A stretch of 64,000 nt of DNA from contig JAJFPB010000002.1 of assembly GCA_020881915.1 (NCBI GenBank), positions 1,302,001 to 1,366,000 on the forward strand, given 5' to 3'. Below, one piece after another: positions 1 to 12,655 of the stretch (positions are counted from its first letter, which is position 1; the number at the start of each line of letters is the position of its first letter). A program made the position numbers and the translations under genes. The DNA comes from Paramyrothecium sp. XJ0827. Taxonomy: Eukaryota > Ascomycota > Sordariomycetes > Hypocreales > Stachybotryaceae. The notes below the pieces were generated by a model. That model ran no database searches. It saw only the letters and a program-made list of their open reading frames with translations, and was not told the origin of the DNA.

Positions 1-3000
1 CCAGTTCTCGCTGGCGCTGGCTTGGATCGCTAGCTCCAGTGGAGATGCCATCCTCGATGACGACTTCCGAAGCGCTGGCGCCTTGGGAGCATTTAGACTT
101 CTCTCGATCGCCTGGATCAGCGAGGCCGATGCCGCGTCTGCACTCGCTCGTTGCTGGAAATGGCGATTGCGGGGAGAGGCCGATGCTCTTTTGGGACCCT
201 CGTCCACGTGGCTCGGCGGGTGGTTATCTCACGACGAACCGATCTTGTACTGTATAGTAAACTAAAATTACCATTTGTCGTGAACTTGCACCACACAAGG
301 ACTGTCCATTCCCGCAGTTCATAGGGTGCATAGGGTGCCGTTGACAAACTTGCCATTGCTCCTACCAGCCTGCTAGCCGTGTGCTACGGCATAAGATGAA
401 TAAGTTCATCACACCAATTCAATTTAGTTCATGACCCCCCACAACTCCATCACCCAGCATTTTTTGTGCCACCTTCGGTTTCCTTCCAGGAACCCTGCGT
501 AGCTGTCATGGAACACGCATCGTCATGGTCCGGCGGGCTTTGAGCCTGTCCTGCCTCATCTCCTACCTCGTCTCCTGCCTCACTTGGTCCTACAAGGCCA
601 CGAGGGCACCACGGTCCCTCCTCGCTCTGAAACCGATCCATGGCCACCGTTTCCTCTTCCGCATTATTTACATGTGCTTCCAACTCGCTCGCCTGCACCG
701 CTGCATCGGATGTGGAGCTATCCGCTGCTCGATTTGTCAGTGTTGCTGGCTTCAAAGAACCGGCATCAGATTGCTTGCAACTCGCATGCTTACTTACCAC
801 TCTGTTGCTCGGCAGAAGCCATCGTACAGCGGAAGGGGCCTCGAAAGGATTCTGTCCTGCGATCTCTTTTGTGTACAACACTGGCTGTTTTTTACGATCA
901 CTGGCCTGTGAGAGTTGGCTTATGGTCTGAATTGGATGCTTCAGCTATGAGAGTTCGTTTCTTCCATCCCTAGGAGACCATGATATCGCATCCTTCTTAT
1001 ACTCGACTCCCGGCCATCGCAACGCCTCCACTACTAAGTGACACCAGCACGCGCGGGCTCAGAGCCATGCCTTGATGAAATGGAAGTTATCGGATCGGAT
1101 TGCCAAGTCAATAGCACATCAGGGGAGCTGTGCGCCGCTGCTTGGTGGTTGCGCTGACTCGATGCCATGCGTGGTGACAAGTGCGTGGCTTACAAGACGA
1201 TCGCTGGCTTGCGCCCTTCTTTGCCAGGGGGCCAGCCATGCACCTCTTTGGAGGCGTCCAATAAGTGCTAATAGGTTGTGTCGTGGTTACTCCACGCCAA
1301 GAAAACAACACTGGCGAGGACGCCCAGGTCCCATCTCCATGATAGAGGATCAGAGCCTCCTACTCATCTGTTTCGATGAGCAGGCGACCGTTGCCCTCTG
1401 AACGCCGAGGCGCCATATGATCTTGTTGACAGCCTGCGATATATACTCATGGCTAGTGAATACCAGGGCCGCTTTACTCAAGCGATCTACGGGCATAACA
1501 TTACTGAATCCAACGAAGCACTGGCTGTCCATGACCCACGGTTTATATGGAAATAGTATATGCTCGACGTTCTTGGCTGGGGTGACATGTGCTGCCGTGC
1601 CTCTTGTCCTGCAGTCGAGCCCCGTCGCTAAGCACATGGCAGTCCAAGATTTACCCAATGGAAATTTGTTTGCCTTATGACTATCATCGGCAACCCGCAT
1701 GTTGGCCGAAGCGCTGACAGATTCGACGAATCGCGTCTATCCTTGAGCCTCCCTATCAATCAACCCTCCACGATGGAGTCTCACTGGGGTAAACCCAGCA
1801 TAGAGTTAAGGCATGGCTACAGCACGTTAGTCTGGTGGCCAGTCCACTATGTCCCACTTCAGGGCGTGCTCCATGACTTCGTTCAAACAGACTGCTGTTG
1901 CGATTGCAGGAAGCATGTTGCCATTTTCTAATCACAGCTCACAGTGCCTGGAACGTAATGCTTCTACTGGTGATGGCAAAAACTAAGAGGGAAAAACGGG
2001 TTGCTCGGATCACTTCACAGCCGGAGCAGTGTATGCAAGTGAACAGCGCCACTGCTTTTTCTTTGCCTAACCGGTAGCCTGGATGTGCTGTGCTACCCAT
2101 CCCGAGTTTTGGCGAGCTCCAATGCATGGGCATGGACCTTCATGTGTAACCATGATGGCACATGATCCTCCGAGAAGATCCCAAAGCCCTTTTCACAGCT
2201 GTCCCCTGGCATCCGGGGAAATTCAGACACTTTTCTTTTGCAACCCTTTCTGCTTCGTCGGCAAGGAAAATATGCACGATTTTTCTTCCCGTCGAAGTAC
2301 ATGATGTCAAACCATGATCGAATCGGTGCCTGTCACTCTTGATAATGCTGACATGTGGGAGCCCTAGGACTAGACCCTAGACTTCATACCTGTGCCCCCA
2401 TCTGATACTTCGACTACAGCAGCTCCTCCCAGTCCCGCTTCTCTTTTGCCTCGTTCTTCACAGCTTGCTCAATCGGATGTGGGTTCGTTCCCGGCTATTG
2501 CTAGTCGTGTAAGACGCCATACTGGGATGCTCAAGAAGCTGCCAGGCACTGTAGCAACTCAATCAAGGTAACACACTTTCTAGACCAAGTACAAGGCGGC
2601 TAACGCTACCTTGCTTTTCCATACACCATCACAGAAGCACAGAATCTGCCATCCGTATGTGAGCCAGCCCTTGGGTGGCATGGCTGTATAGTGCATAGGC
2701 AACTCCTGGCGAGCATCATGCACAGCAATCAAGTGTCAGGGCTTTTGAAGGTTAGCCTCGGCAAGGATCATTTCCTCCGAGCCCTTTAACGTATGCGCGC
2801 CAAGTCGGCGACTGCATGATGCTGTGTGGCGTCAGTCACCGCCCACAGCCAGCCGGGTTGCTCCTATCCTCCGAAACAGTTACTGTTTCCAATGTCCCAT
2901 CTATCTCTATTTCCAGCTTAAAGAATGGCTTGGGAGTGGAACTTCCTTACCAACATGGCCTCAGCGATATGTTGTGAAGTACGACGCCACCTTCATTGAA

Positions 3001-4996
3001 GAAAGGCCGAACGAAACAAAAGGGCCGTTGCGGCTCAAGTGGAACAACGAGAGCGTAAAGTTTCGTTTTAGACTAGAGGCTCTTCCTGCACGCCGTCTCC
3101 ATCGCTGCTGCCTCTCGAAGCTAGGCGGTTCGCCTCTCAGTTGAGGTGTGGGGGATCGTTGCCCCTGTATCGGATTGGTCCGTTTGGAACGATCCGTCCT
3201 CGTCCGTGGATTGCGATTTGACCTGTTCTGTGCTCCCATGGCCCCCGTGGTTTTGTTAACTCTGTCGAATCATGTAGAATGTCATTCAATGGAATGCGAC
3301 TACGCCACGAGAGACCCTCACAATCCCCAACTCCGGCGAAAGAGTTCATACATCTGCAGCATGCCTCTACGGCAAGGTGCCGCCACCATCATTGGCTTGG
3401 GCATGCCGATCCAACTCTTTCCCATCGTCACGCGGACAGAACCTCTCCGACTTGTGCGGTGGGAACCGTCCATCACAGGGCGCCGCAAGCGCCCGAAAAT
3501 TTGAGCCGACACGGGAGCTCACGATCAGGCGTATCAGGCTCTCAAGTTGACCATTCAGCTCGTGGCACACTCGGGAGGATTCATTCGCATTGCATTGGCG
3601 TCGTTCGAGGCCACGATGGTTGCTTCTGCAGCATGGGCAGCAGGAAGTTGTACCAGATGACCCTTGGAACTGGCGGACAGCTCTTTCGAAAGCACTGCAG
3701 CGTATACGCTTGCATGACTCCTGTGCAAACAGTGTGCAGGCTTTCTTCTCTCCGGCTAGTTTTCGTGGTTATCGTTTGCCGTTCCTCCTGTCCCCCCTGT
3801 TAGAGTCCTTCCGGTCAAGCAGTAAGCGTGGCACGTACAGCCAGTGTAGCAGAGTAAGGTGCCGACGAGACGATAGTCGGATCGTCGGGAAGCTTGTCGG
3901 GATGTCCAACTTCCAACAAAGCCCTTCCCATCGAGCATCCCATATTGGTGAAGGGCTTACCCCTCTCCTCACCGCTTCCCAATATCATGGACCTACCTAG
4001 CTCGATCCTGTGCTGTCTGGTGTGCGACTGGTCCCTCACCACTCCTTTACAGCATTGCTTCTTGTCGTAGGTGGCACGGATGTATAGCAATGGGCCGACT
4101 TGGTGCTTTGACGAATTGGGCACAGGTTCCATCATGCATTATTCTGCCCATTGTGTCAGTTCAGGTTGGATCTTTTGCCATCTTCTCCTGGATCGCGCTC
4201 GTGTCTCTGAACATGGCGTGTGCACTGAAAGCAGTTCAGGGAGGCAACTCGTTGGGAACCCAGAGCAGGCCATGGATACTGAATTGACGGGCGGAAGCTC
4301 TCTTATAGACGTGCTCGATATCAGAGCCCCGCGCGGCGGCCTCGGATGCCTTCATTGCCTGTGCCGGCCTCCCATGGTTCGCGTACCAAGAGTATTAAAG
4401 ATTTTGCGCCGCAATTCCTGTCACCCAAACCTCTCCCACTATGTAATCGTCACCTTCGCACAGCTTAATGGGGAGAGTCATAAAATGGCCCAAAAGCTGA
4501 CCCCGTTACACAAACAAAAAGATAAGTCTTGATCCTCTGGTATAAATCAGGCACAAATTTTGGAGCAGGCTCCGAATCGGAAGTAAGTCGATGGCCAGTC
4601 GATACAAGACGTGTAAGGTCTGGATGAAAGGTACGAAGCGGTTTTCTGTTCCTCATCTTAGGCAGTGATCCATATTGTTATCACTTTCGATTGAGGTCTT
4701 GATGACGGTGGTCTAGGGTATCCCATCTCTATCTCTTGGTAGCTTGGGGCAATGTACAACCAGAGAACAAGATGCACAAAACTAGAACATGGCCCCACTC
4801 AAGCTTTATGCGCGGGCTCGCCCATAATGGGCAGGTACCTGTACCGTGCCTTACGTCACGAAACTCAGGCAGATGATCACCACCATTGTGATTAGCTTCA
4901 GCTTCTTGTTTCCTCCCTCCGCCAACTCTCCTGCCTTACATAGTTTTGCGCCATTATTTTTAAAACCGACATTTCATGCGATGACGATCGGCAGCC
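1..4996. other. Gene-poor left end
   Basis: Almost 5 kb in which no reading frame looks like a protein gene. All open frames are short, they overlap in several frames, and none shows a recognisable domain. One stretch (about 3360-3650) reads as protein-like in one frame but is broken by a TGA at about 3502, so it could at most be a relic. A GGTACCT element lies at 4834-4840, about 160 bases before the channel gene. The 3' part probably contains the promoter and leader of that gene. Non-coding RNA cannot be excluded from sequence alone. Confidence 0.5.
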
Positions 4997-7797
4997 ATGT
5001 TTCAAGCGAATAACACAGGCGAACAATGCGAAAACGACGGTGTGAATGCTGTTAGGCCGGACCCCGATAAAGACATTTTGGTTCAGCTCGTGCTATCCTT
5101 GGTCCTCGGCGTTTCTGCCTTCGTCGCATTCTGCGTACGCTGAGTCTTCGGGCCGCGGATTCTCTTTTGAAAAACTAATCGTATGTCAGATATTGCGCCC
5201 TCGGTGGCCGAGCCTCTACGCCGCGCGAGAACGTCGTCTTGATCCCCGCGTCGGGCTTCCCGTGCTGTCGCAGTCATTCCTAGGCTGGGTACCGCAGCTA
5301 TGGAGGGTCACGGAAGAACAAGTGCTTGCATCTGCAGGCCTGGATGCGTTTGTTGTACGTGAAGCGCACCTGAGAAACACTCGAGCGAGTTCCACGCTGA
5401 CATTAGCAGTTCCTAAGCTTCTTTAAAATGGCGATTCGTCTCTTCACCATCTTTTTCTTTCTCGCACTCACCATACTGTTTCCGATAAACAAGCACTTCC
5501 GCCTCTTCGATCCGTCCCCTATATTCAAAAAGCCGGGTAGCGAGCAGAATAATACCCCGTTCTTGGGTTCTACGCAGTTGACGTTTGGCGACCACATTGA
5601 AACATACAAGGATCGCCACGAGGAAGAGCGTTTGAGCCACGCCTACCTTTGGGCCTATGCATTCTTTACCTACCTATTCGTCGCCCTGACCTTATACTCC
5701 ATTAATTGGGAGACCTTTCGAATCATACGGTACCGACAAGACTACCTGGGGAAGCAGTCCACGGTTACCGACCGCACATTCCGCCTGACAGGCATTCCTG
5801 ACGACCTGAGATCGGAGGAAAAGATCAGAGACCTGATAGAAGGTATGGGCCTGGGCAAGGTCGAAGCTGTCACGTTGTGTAGAAATTGGAAGGATCTTGA
5901 CAGGCTTGTGGCAACGCGCGACCAGGTCCTTCGCCGACTGGAGACATCGTGGGCCAAGTTCTTGAAACAGCAGCAAGGTGGAAAGTCCAAGGACAATACC
6001 AGACGTGAGAATCCACTCGATAGTGAGCCTGCAATCGCAGACGAGGATAATCTGGAGGCTGCTGAGAACGGCAGGCTCCTTGGTGCAGAAGAGAATGAAC
6101 CAAGCGACAACAGGCCCCAGGTAACTGTTAGATACGGAACGTTGGGCTTGAGAAGCCGCAGATTGGACGCCATCGACTACTATGAGGAGAGACTGAGGCG
6201 GCTTGATGCGAAGGTTGCTGAAGCCAGAAAAAAGGTGTATCCTGCTACGGACATGGCGCTTGTCACGATGGATTCTGTCGCGTCTTGTCAAATGTTCATC
6301 CAGGCACGGATAGATCCTCGGCCAGGCAGACTTTTGACCAAGGCTGCCCCAGCGCCCCCCGATCTTGTTTGGAAGAACACTTATGCCCTGCGGGGCATCC
6401 GCCGCCTCAAGTCCTGGGGTATAACCGTCTTCATTACGGTACTTACCCTGCTCTGGATCTTCCCTACTGTCTTTCTGTCATCCTTTCTCAACATCTGCGC
6501 CATAAACAAGGCCGCCCCATCGTTCGCGGATTGGTTGGGTGAGCACCCAACGATCAAATCTCTTGTCCAAACAGGTCTCCCTGTGTTGGTTGTGTCGTTG
6601 CTCAACGTTGCGGTCCCTTATTTGTATGATTGGCTGTCCAATCATCAAGGCATGATATCGCAAGGAGATGTGGAACTTTCGAGCATTTCGAAGAACTTCT
6701 TTTTCACCTTTTTCAACACTTTTTTCGTTTTTGCCATCTCCAAAGCTGGCACCGACTTTTTGATTAGACTCAAAGACTTCTTGAAGGATACGAGCTCGAT
6801 ACCGCGCATCATCTCTGAAGATGTGGAGTACATCTCCGTCTTCTTCATGGGATTCATCATGTTTCAGGGCATTGGCCTGATGCCTTTCAGAATTCTGGAA
6901 GCTGGCAGTGTTTGTCTCTATCCATTTTACCGCATGATGTCGTCAACGCCTCGAGACTTTGCGGAGTTGAAGACGCCTCCTGTCTTCCAGTATGGCTTCT
7001 ACCTTCCGACGGCGCTGCTCGTCTTCAATCTCTGCATGATCTACAGCGTTTTGAGGTACGGCTTCCTTATTCTGTTCTTTGGAACCGTGTACTTCATCCT
7101 TGGGTACTTCGCCTTCAAATACATGGTGCTCTACGCCATGGATCAGCCACAGCATGCCACCGGAGGCGCCTGGCGCATAATATGCTATCGCATTGTCATT
7201 GGTCTGCTCGTGTTTGAGGTCGTCATGTTTGGCCAAATCGCTACCCTAGCTGCTCAGGCTGTCAAGTGGGGTGAGATCACTGCCTTGACCGCCCTGGTCG
7301 AATCCGGTGCAATTCTTCCGCTCATCCCTTTCACAATATGGTACAGCTACTATTTCAAACGGAGATTCGAGCCATTGACGCGGCATATTGCACTGCGCGC
7401 GATTGAGGATAATGCTGCCGGTGATGAAGAGGCTATTTGGGATGAAGAGGCTGTCGGGGATGACGTCCAGACAGAAGGAAGCCCACAAGTAGCACGCAAC
7501 CTCTTGCGGAGGGGTAGCACAATGGATGAAGACAGGGAAAGGGGGATGCTTTTTGTCAACCCTAGCCTTGTTATGCCGTAAGTGGCCCGTACTCGAGCTT
7601 TAGAGCTGGTTTGCTGACCCGTGATTAGCCTCCCTACCCCTTGGATATACAAAGACCCCCCGCCAGTACAACCCGACAACGACACGCAGTCAGAAGGGGA
7701 TCAGAGTAGCAGAGGAATCACCCCGCTTTTTCCAAACGCGGATAGTTCGCTGGGTATTGGGGAAAACAACGTGTGGATAGACAGCAGGGAGAGTTAG
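4997..7797 (+). CDS. CSC1/OSCA/TMEM63-family stress-gated cation channel
   Basis: Predicted polytopic membrane protein of the CSC1 (RSN1/DUF221) family, which forms calcium-permeable, osmotically or mechanically gated channels in plasma or vacuolar membranes. Exons are 4997-5134, 5190-5354, 5410-7577 and 7629-7797, giving 879 residues, normal for the family. Introns are 55, 55 and 51 nt; the first has a CTAAT branch site. The order is an N-terminal helix (LVLSLVLGVSAFVAFC), the conserved LRPRWPSLYA segment, more early helices, a long charged cytosolic loop corresponding to PHM7_cyt, then a multi-helix core from about residue 425. The acidic C-terminal tail after LPTPWIYKDPP is typical. The start at 4997 is the first in-frame Met before the first membrane helix. 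The large third exon alone would miss both termini. Identity is secure; ion selectivity is known only for relatives. Confidence 0.93.
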
Positions 7798-9539
7798 GCG
7801 TGTATGACTTTGTATTCTTATCCAGCAGGGCGATCATAATAGTTCGTGGCAATAGCTTCGCTTCGTACAGTCCCGCATATCAAATATCATTACCGAATCG
7901 TACTACTGGCTGCATCGATCTTGTTCCTGAGGTCATTTTTTTGTGCCGTCTCCTTTTTAAGTTTCGCATGCCTATTGTGTGTGCATACATATTGTGATCC
8001 TGTCACAAGCCCGCCGGCATATTTATCGGCAGTTTTTGAGAGGAAATTTGATCGGCTGTCAGCAGATCGTTCTGCCGATGCGCACGTCGCGTGTTTACGA
8101 TATTGGCGATGTGGATCACAGTGTAAGTTTGGACGTTTCAGTGACCGTAACTTAGAAGTGTCAGAGGCGATTGATCCCGCGGGTTTGTACAGCACAACGA
8201 AACCCCAAGACATGACATGACTGACTTTGAGCTTTGAGACGGAGCGGGCGAGCTGAAAGCTGGTAGCCCCGTACGAGTGGCATGCAGTGGACTAGGGATC
8301 TTCACATGCCGTCCTAGTGACGATCTGCTGAACGATCCCGACACCGGAAGACAAGGTACTTTCGACATTATCCTGGTCATTCTTCGATCACCTAAAGCGA
8401 CGGACAAAGTCAGGTTGTTTGAACAATAAGGCCGGCATGTAGTCTGTTCGGATACCGACGGGTATCGCAGGGTCACCGCGCAGCACCACCCGATCTAGCA
8501 GGCTCGAAAGGTGGCAGGGGATCATCAGTGGAGTTTGCGAGATTTTAAGATCAAGAACTGACGACCACGAAGACAGAGGCTTAAATGAGCGCTTGGGGGC
8601 CCCTCCGCTTGATTCACATCCGTTGTCTGGTTCCTGACTGAGCGCGCAGGATGCTTGTTTCAAGGTGGATTCGGCAATACTGGTGGAGACGGAAATAATG
8701 CAAACATGGACGATTTTCATCACTCGGAGGAAGCCGGGGCTCGGTGGTGCCCCACTTCGGTCCGGGTGGGTCCTCTCGTGATCGCTGAAGGCCGGCTTAT
8801 TGCCGTTGAAATTGCTGGCGTAGCAAGCCGATTTGTTACTGGGGGCGTCGTGGGAAAGGCTTTTCCTTCCAAGTGGGGGGAAAAGAAAGACGAAGAAATT
8901 GATGAGGAATACCGTATTCGCGGATAATGCAAAAGGAGGCAAAAGCCGTTCGTATTTCATCTTTCGCTGATGAGCACATCGTGTACTGTAGTGAACCAGC
9001 ACATGAGATTGCTTCTGCGTGAAAAGTACCCGACCCCATTCCGGAATACCGAGATATCCCCTTTTCCCTGCCAGGCTCCACCCCATGCCGTCAGTGCGAT
9101 ACGTCGCCCACCGTCTCGAATATGTGGAACCTCGAGCAAAGCTTCCCTTTCACCCATTTGCGACGGGCGACCGCCTGGACTTTCCGAGCCCGCACCGGCC
9201 GCTGCGAGCAATGTGGGGCCGCCCTGTGTTCCTGCACGTGGAAGAGGCGTGCAAGCTAGGCGGCGTGGCGAAGGAGAGCGGCCGCCCGTCAGGTCGGTCG
9301 GTGCTTTGATTTGAGCTTGGTGATTTCATGAGGGAAAAGGTGGGGACGCGGTCGGGGAGAGTAGAGTATATATAGTTGCTGGCGTGCCCATGATGGCTTG
9401 GTTGGACCATCTTGGGTGTTTTGGTACGCACTGGTTAGAAGTTCACGAGGTTTATTCTGCATTCGTTTACACACGACCTCATCAATAACACTCCCCACTG
9501 GTACGATCTTCCAAGAGGCACGCACATCCGCACCTCATC
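7798..9539. other. Intergenic region with MFS-gene promoter
   Basis: About 1.7 kb between the channel gene and the MFS transporter gene. Open frames here occur on both strands in overlapping sets and resemble no family. The right part is GC-rich and most likely holds the regulatory sequence and 5' leader of the transporter gene. Confidence 0.6.
9367..9374 (+). promoter_or_regulatory. TATA box of the MFS transporter gene
   Basis: A clear TATATATA stands 166 bases before the transporter start codon, in otherwise GC-rich sequence. Position and strand suit a core promoter with a leader of roughly 130 bases. Transcription start is inferred. Confidence 0.55.
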
Positions 9540-11377
9540 ATGGCCTCGTCGGCGTCATCAACAACATCAGCCACAAAGGCCGAGCTCGACACCGAGCCGC
9601 CTGAGCAACCCAACGGCCTCACCCAGACCTTGTCCCGCCTCCGCCAGTCGCTATCCCGTTCCGGCACGCGCCAGGATGGCTCCCACAACCACAAGGAGAC
9701 CTTCGACCCCAACCTCGACCCCAACCTGCCCTACCGCACCGTCAGCGCGGCCGCCAACCTGGACGAGTACCGCATCGAGGCGCCCTCGGGCTCCATCCCC
9801 GCGGGCGGCGGCGGCGGCGGGGAGACGCAGTACAAGCTGGTGGCGTTCCGGCCCGAGGACCCGGAGAACCCCAAGAACTGGTCCAAGGCGTTCAAGTGGT
9901 ACTGCACCATGGTCGTGGCCATGACGTGCTTCATCGTGGCCTTCTGCTCGTCCGTCATCACGGCCGACATCGCAGGCGTGGCCGAGGAGTTCGACGTGTC
10001 GGAGGAGGTGGCGCTGCTGAGCATCAGCCTGTTCGTCGTGGGCTTTGGCGTGGGCCCGATGGCCTTTGCGCCGCTGAGCGAGATTTACGGACGGAGGATC
10101 ATCTAGTGAGTTTGCGCGCACACCCCGATTTCTCTTCTTCGAGTCTAACAGGAGTCATAGCGGCGCGACGCTGGTTCTTGCTGTCATCTTCATCATTCCT
10201 TGCGCCGTGGCGAAGAATATCGAGACTCTGCTCGTCTGCCGACTCATTGACGGCATCGCCTTCTCGGCGCCTATGACCCTCGTCGGCGGCACGCTGGCAG
10301 ATTTGTGGAAGAACGAGGAGCGAGGCGTTCCTATGGCTGTATTCTCCGCTGCTCCGTTTATCGGCCCAGCCAGTAAGTGACCACCCCTATTCACTTCAAG
10401 ATTCTCCTATTGACCGCGAGATAGTCGGACCCTTGGTTGGAGGTTTCCTGTCTGATGCCACAGGCTGGCGCTGGCTGTACTGGATCCAGCTCATCACCGC
10501 CTTCGTCGTCTGGGTCCTCATCACCTTCACAGTCCCCGAGACGTACGCGCCCACCATCCTGGCCCGCCGGGCCCGCGAGCTCCGCGCGTCCACCGGCGAG
10601 GCCGAGCACGTCACGGCCGAGGACATCGACATGCGGCCCCTCTCGGAGCGCCTGACCGTGTTCCTGCTGCGGCCGTTCCAGCTGCTGTTCGGCGAGCTCA
10701 TCGTCTTCCTCATCTCGCTCTACATGAGCGTGCTGTACGGCCTGCTCTACATGTTCTTCGTGGCCTTCCCCATCGTGTACCAGAAGGGCAAGGGCTACAC
10801 GGCCGGCAAGACGGGCCTGATGTTCATCCCCGTCGCCGTGGGCGTCCTTTTGTCGGCCACGTGCTCGCCGCTGGTGAACAAGCACTACATCAAGATGGTG
10901 AAGAAGCACAACGGCCACCCGCCCGCCGAGATCCGCCTGATTCCCATGATGCTCTCGTGCTGGCTGATCCCCATTGGGCTCTTCATCTTCGCCTGGACGT
11001 CCTACGAGGAGCTGTCGTGGGCTGGCCCCGCCATGGGCGGTCTGCCCGTCGGTTTCGGCTTCATCTTCCTGTACAATTCGGCCAACAACTACCTGGTCGA
11101 CTCGTACCAGCACCAGGCGGCATCCGCCCTGGCGGCCAAGACCTTCATCCGCAGCTTCTGGGGCGCGGCCGTCGTGCTGTTCACGGAGCAGATGTACGAC
11201 AGGCTGGGCGACCAGTGGGCTTCTACCCTGTTGGCGTTTATCAGCCTGGCGTGCTGCGCCATTCCGTTCCTGTTCTGGCGATATGGAGCAAAGATCCGCG
11301 CGAGGAGCAAGTACGCTTACGGCGGCGAGGAGGATACTTCGTCGAATGACGTGGAGAAAGCGAGGCAGAAGAAGTAA
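9540..11377 (+). CDS. MFS drug:H+ antiporter, DHA1 type
   Basis: Major facilitator superfamily exporter with 12 predicted membrane helices, of the fungal DHA1 (multidrug/polyamine efflux) type. Exons are 9540-10105, 10161-10372 and 10425-11377; introns are 55 and 52 nt; the product has 576 residues. The soluble N-terminus carries the family lead-in [15 protein letters not shown] before helix 1. The loop between helices 2 and 3 has the sugar-porter-like EIYGRR motif, and helix 5 reads GPLVGGF after the second junction. A long cytosolic loop lies between helices 6 and 7, and the tail is charged. Third codon positions are strongly G/C, which creates long antisense open frames. It converges on the D-lactate dehydrogenase gene with about 240 bases between stops. 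The substrate cannot be read from sequence; drug, polyamine or metabolite export are all possible. Confidence 0.92.
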
Positions 11378-11617
11378 GGAAGCTAAAAATTACGAGGTGG
11401 AAATAATAAAATTAGAGAAGACCTGGCGAGAGTCGCTGGGCCGATACCCTATGATAGACGGAGGAGAGCATTGCTGCGTGGCATGGTACGAATAACATAG
11501 CCGAGCCAATTTAAATTAAGAATTAATTCAATACTTGTTTCACATCTGACTAGAATATCAAGCCCATTCGCTGCCGTGAGCATAAAGTGAAGCTGGTATA
11601 TACGTAGAACACAAAAC

Positions 11618-12655
11618 TCAGACATTCCGAACCGGGAGCGTATCCTGCACACCCTTGACTTTCTTCGTCAGCGAATTCGTGCAGTCGCCGGCGAGAAACT
11701 CCTCGAGGTTCCGCAAGGTGCAGTCGGCAATCTCATGCAGCGCCTCCTCGGTGAAGAAGGCCTGGTGGCCGGTGACAAGCACGTTGTGGAAGGTCATGAG
11801 GCGCATCAGCTGGTCGTCCTGCACGACCTTGCCCGAGTGGTCGTTGTAGAAGAAGTCGCCCTCGCCCTCGTAGACGTCGAGGGCGACGGAGCCGAGCTGC
11901 TTGCTCTTGAGGCCGCGGATGACGGCGGCGGTGTCGACGAGGCCGCCGCGCGACGTGTTGACCAGCATGACGCCCTTCTTCGTCTTGGCGATGGTGTCGT
12001 CGTTGATGATGTGCCGCGTGCCGTCCATGAGCGGGCAGTGCAGGCTGATGATGTCGCTCTCGGCCAGCAGCGTGTCGAGGTCGCAGTACGCGCCGTACTC
12101 CTCGAACGCCTTGGCCGGGTACGGGTCGTAGGCGATGACGCGGCACCCGAAGCCGTGCATGATGCGGGCGGCGGCCAGGCCGATCTTGCCGGTGCCGATG
12201 AAGCCGACCGTCTTGCCGTGCAGGGTGCGGCCGAGGAGGCCCTCGAGGAGGAAGTTGGCCTCGCGCACGCGGTTGTAGGCGCGGTGCGTGCGGCGGTTGA
12301 GCGTCTGGATCAGCGCCACGGCGAACTCGGCCACCGCCTCGGGCGAGTACGAGGGCACGTTGGCGACGACGATGCCGTGCTTCTCGGCCGCCTTGAGGTC
12401 GACGTTGTTGAAGCCGGCGCAGCGCAGGAGGATCACGCGCACCTTGTTCTCGGCGAGCGCATCGATGACGGGCTCGGGCAGCGAGTCGTTGACGAAGACG
12501 CACACGGCGTCGGCGTCCTTAGTGAGCCCTACGGTGTTCTCGTTGAGGGCGACGTCATGGTACGCGATGTCGAGCTCTAGGTCTTTCCGTTCCGCGTGGG
12601 CGGCGTCGAGGAACGTCTTGTCGTAGGACTTTGCGCTGAAGACGGCGAGCTTCAT
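11618..12655 (-). CDS. D-lactate dehydrogenase (D-2-hydroxyacid dehydrogenase family)
   Basis: NAD-dependent enzyme interconverting pyruvate and D-lactate, cytosolic, 345 residues from a single exon. The N-terminal catalytic domain starts MKLAVFSAKSYDK, as in bacterial LdhA-type enzymes. The Rossmann motif GFIGTGKIG follows near residue 150. Catalytic residues of the family are visible: Arg in NTSRGG, Glu in DVYEGEG and His in GHQAFFT. Length and motifs match LdhA rather than formate or phosphoglycerate dehydrogenases. The intronless structure in an intron-rich neighbourhood and the bacterial-like sequence suggest old acquisition from bacteria, but this is inference and a tree is needed. The ATG is the first in frame and lies directly before the family N-terminus. 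Confidence 0.93.
   Translation of the reverse strand: MKLAVFSAKSYDKTFLDAAHAERKDLELDIAYHDVALNENTVGLTKDADAVCVFVNDSLPEPVIDALAENKVRVILLRCAGFNNVDLKAAEKHGIVVANVPSYSPEAVAEFAVALIQTLNRRTHRAYNRVREANFLLEGLLGRTLHGKTVGFIGTGKIGLAAARIMHGFGCRVIAYDPYPAKAFEEYGAYCDLDTLLAESDIISLHCPLMDGTRHIINDDTIAKTKKGVMLVNTSRGGLVDTAAVIRGLKSKQLGSVALDVYEGEGDFFYNDHSGKVVQDDQLMRLMTFHNVLVTGHQAFFTEEALHEIADCTLRNLEEFLAGDCTNSLTKKVKGVQDTLPVRNV

Noticed and set aside
3148..3504. 118-codon plus-strand frame
   Set aside because: Overlaps other frames of similar length, no domain, and the next protein-like stretch is cut off by a stop codon.
10391..11113. 240-codon minus-strand open frame inside the MFS gene
   Set aside because: Antisense shadow caused by strong G/C third positions; composition is His/Glu/Arg-rich low complexity with no domain.
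11735..12580. 281-codon plus-strand frame opposite the D-lactate dehydrogenase
   Set aside because: Same shadow effect; the minus-strand enzyme carries all catalytic motifs.
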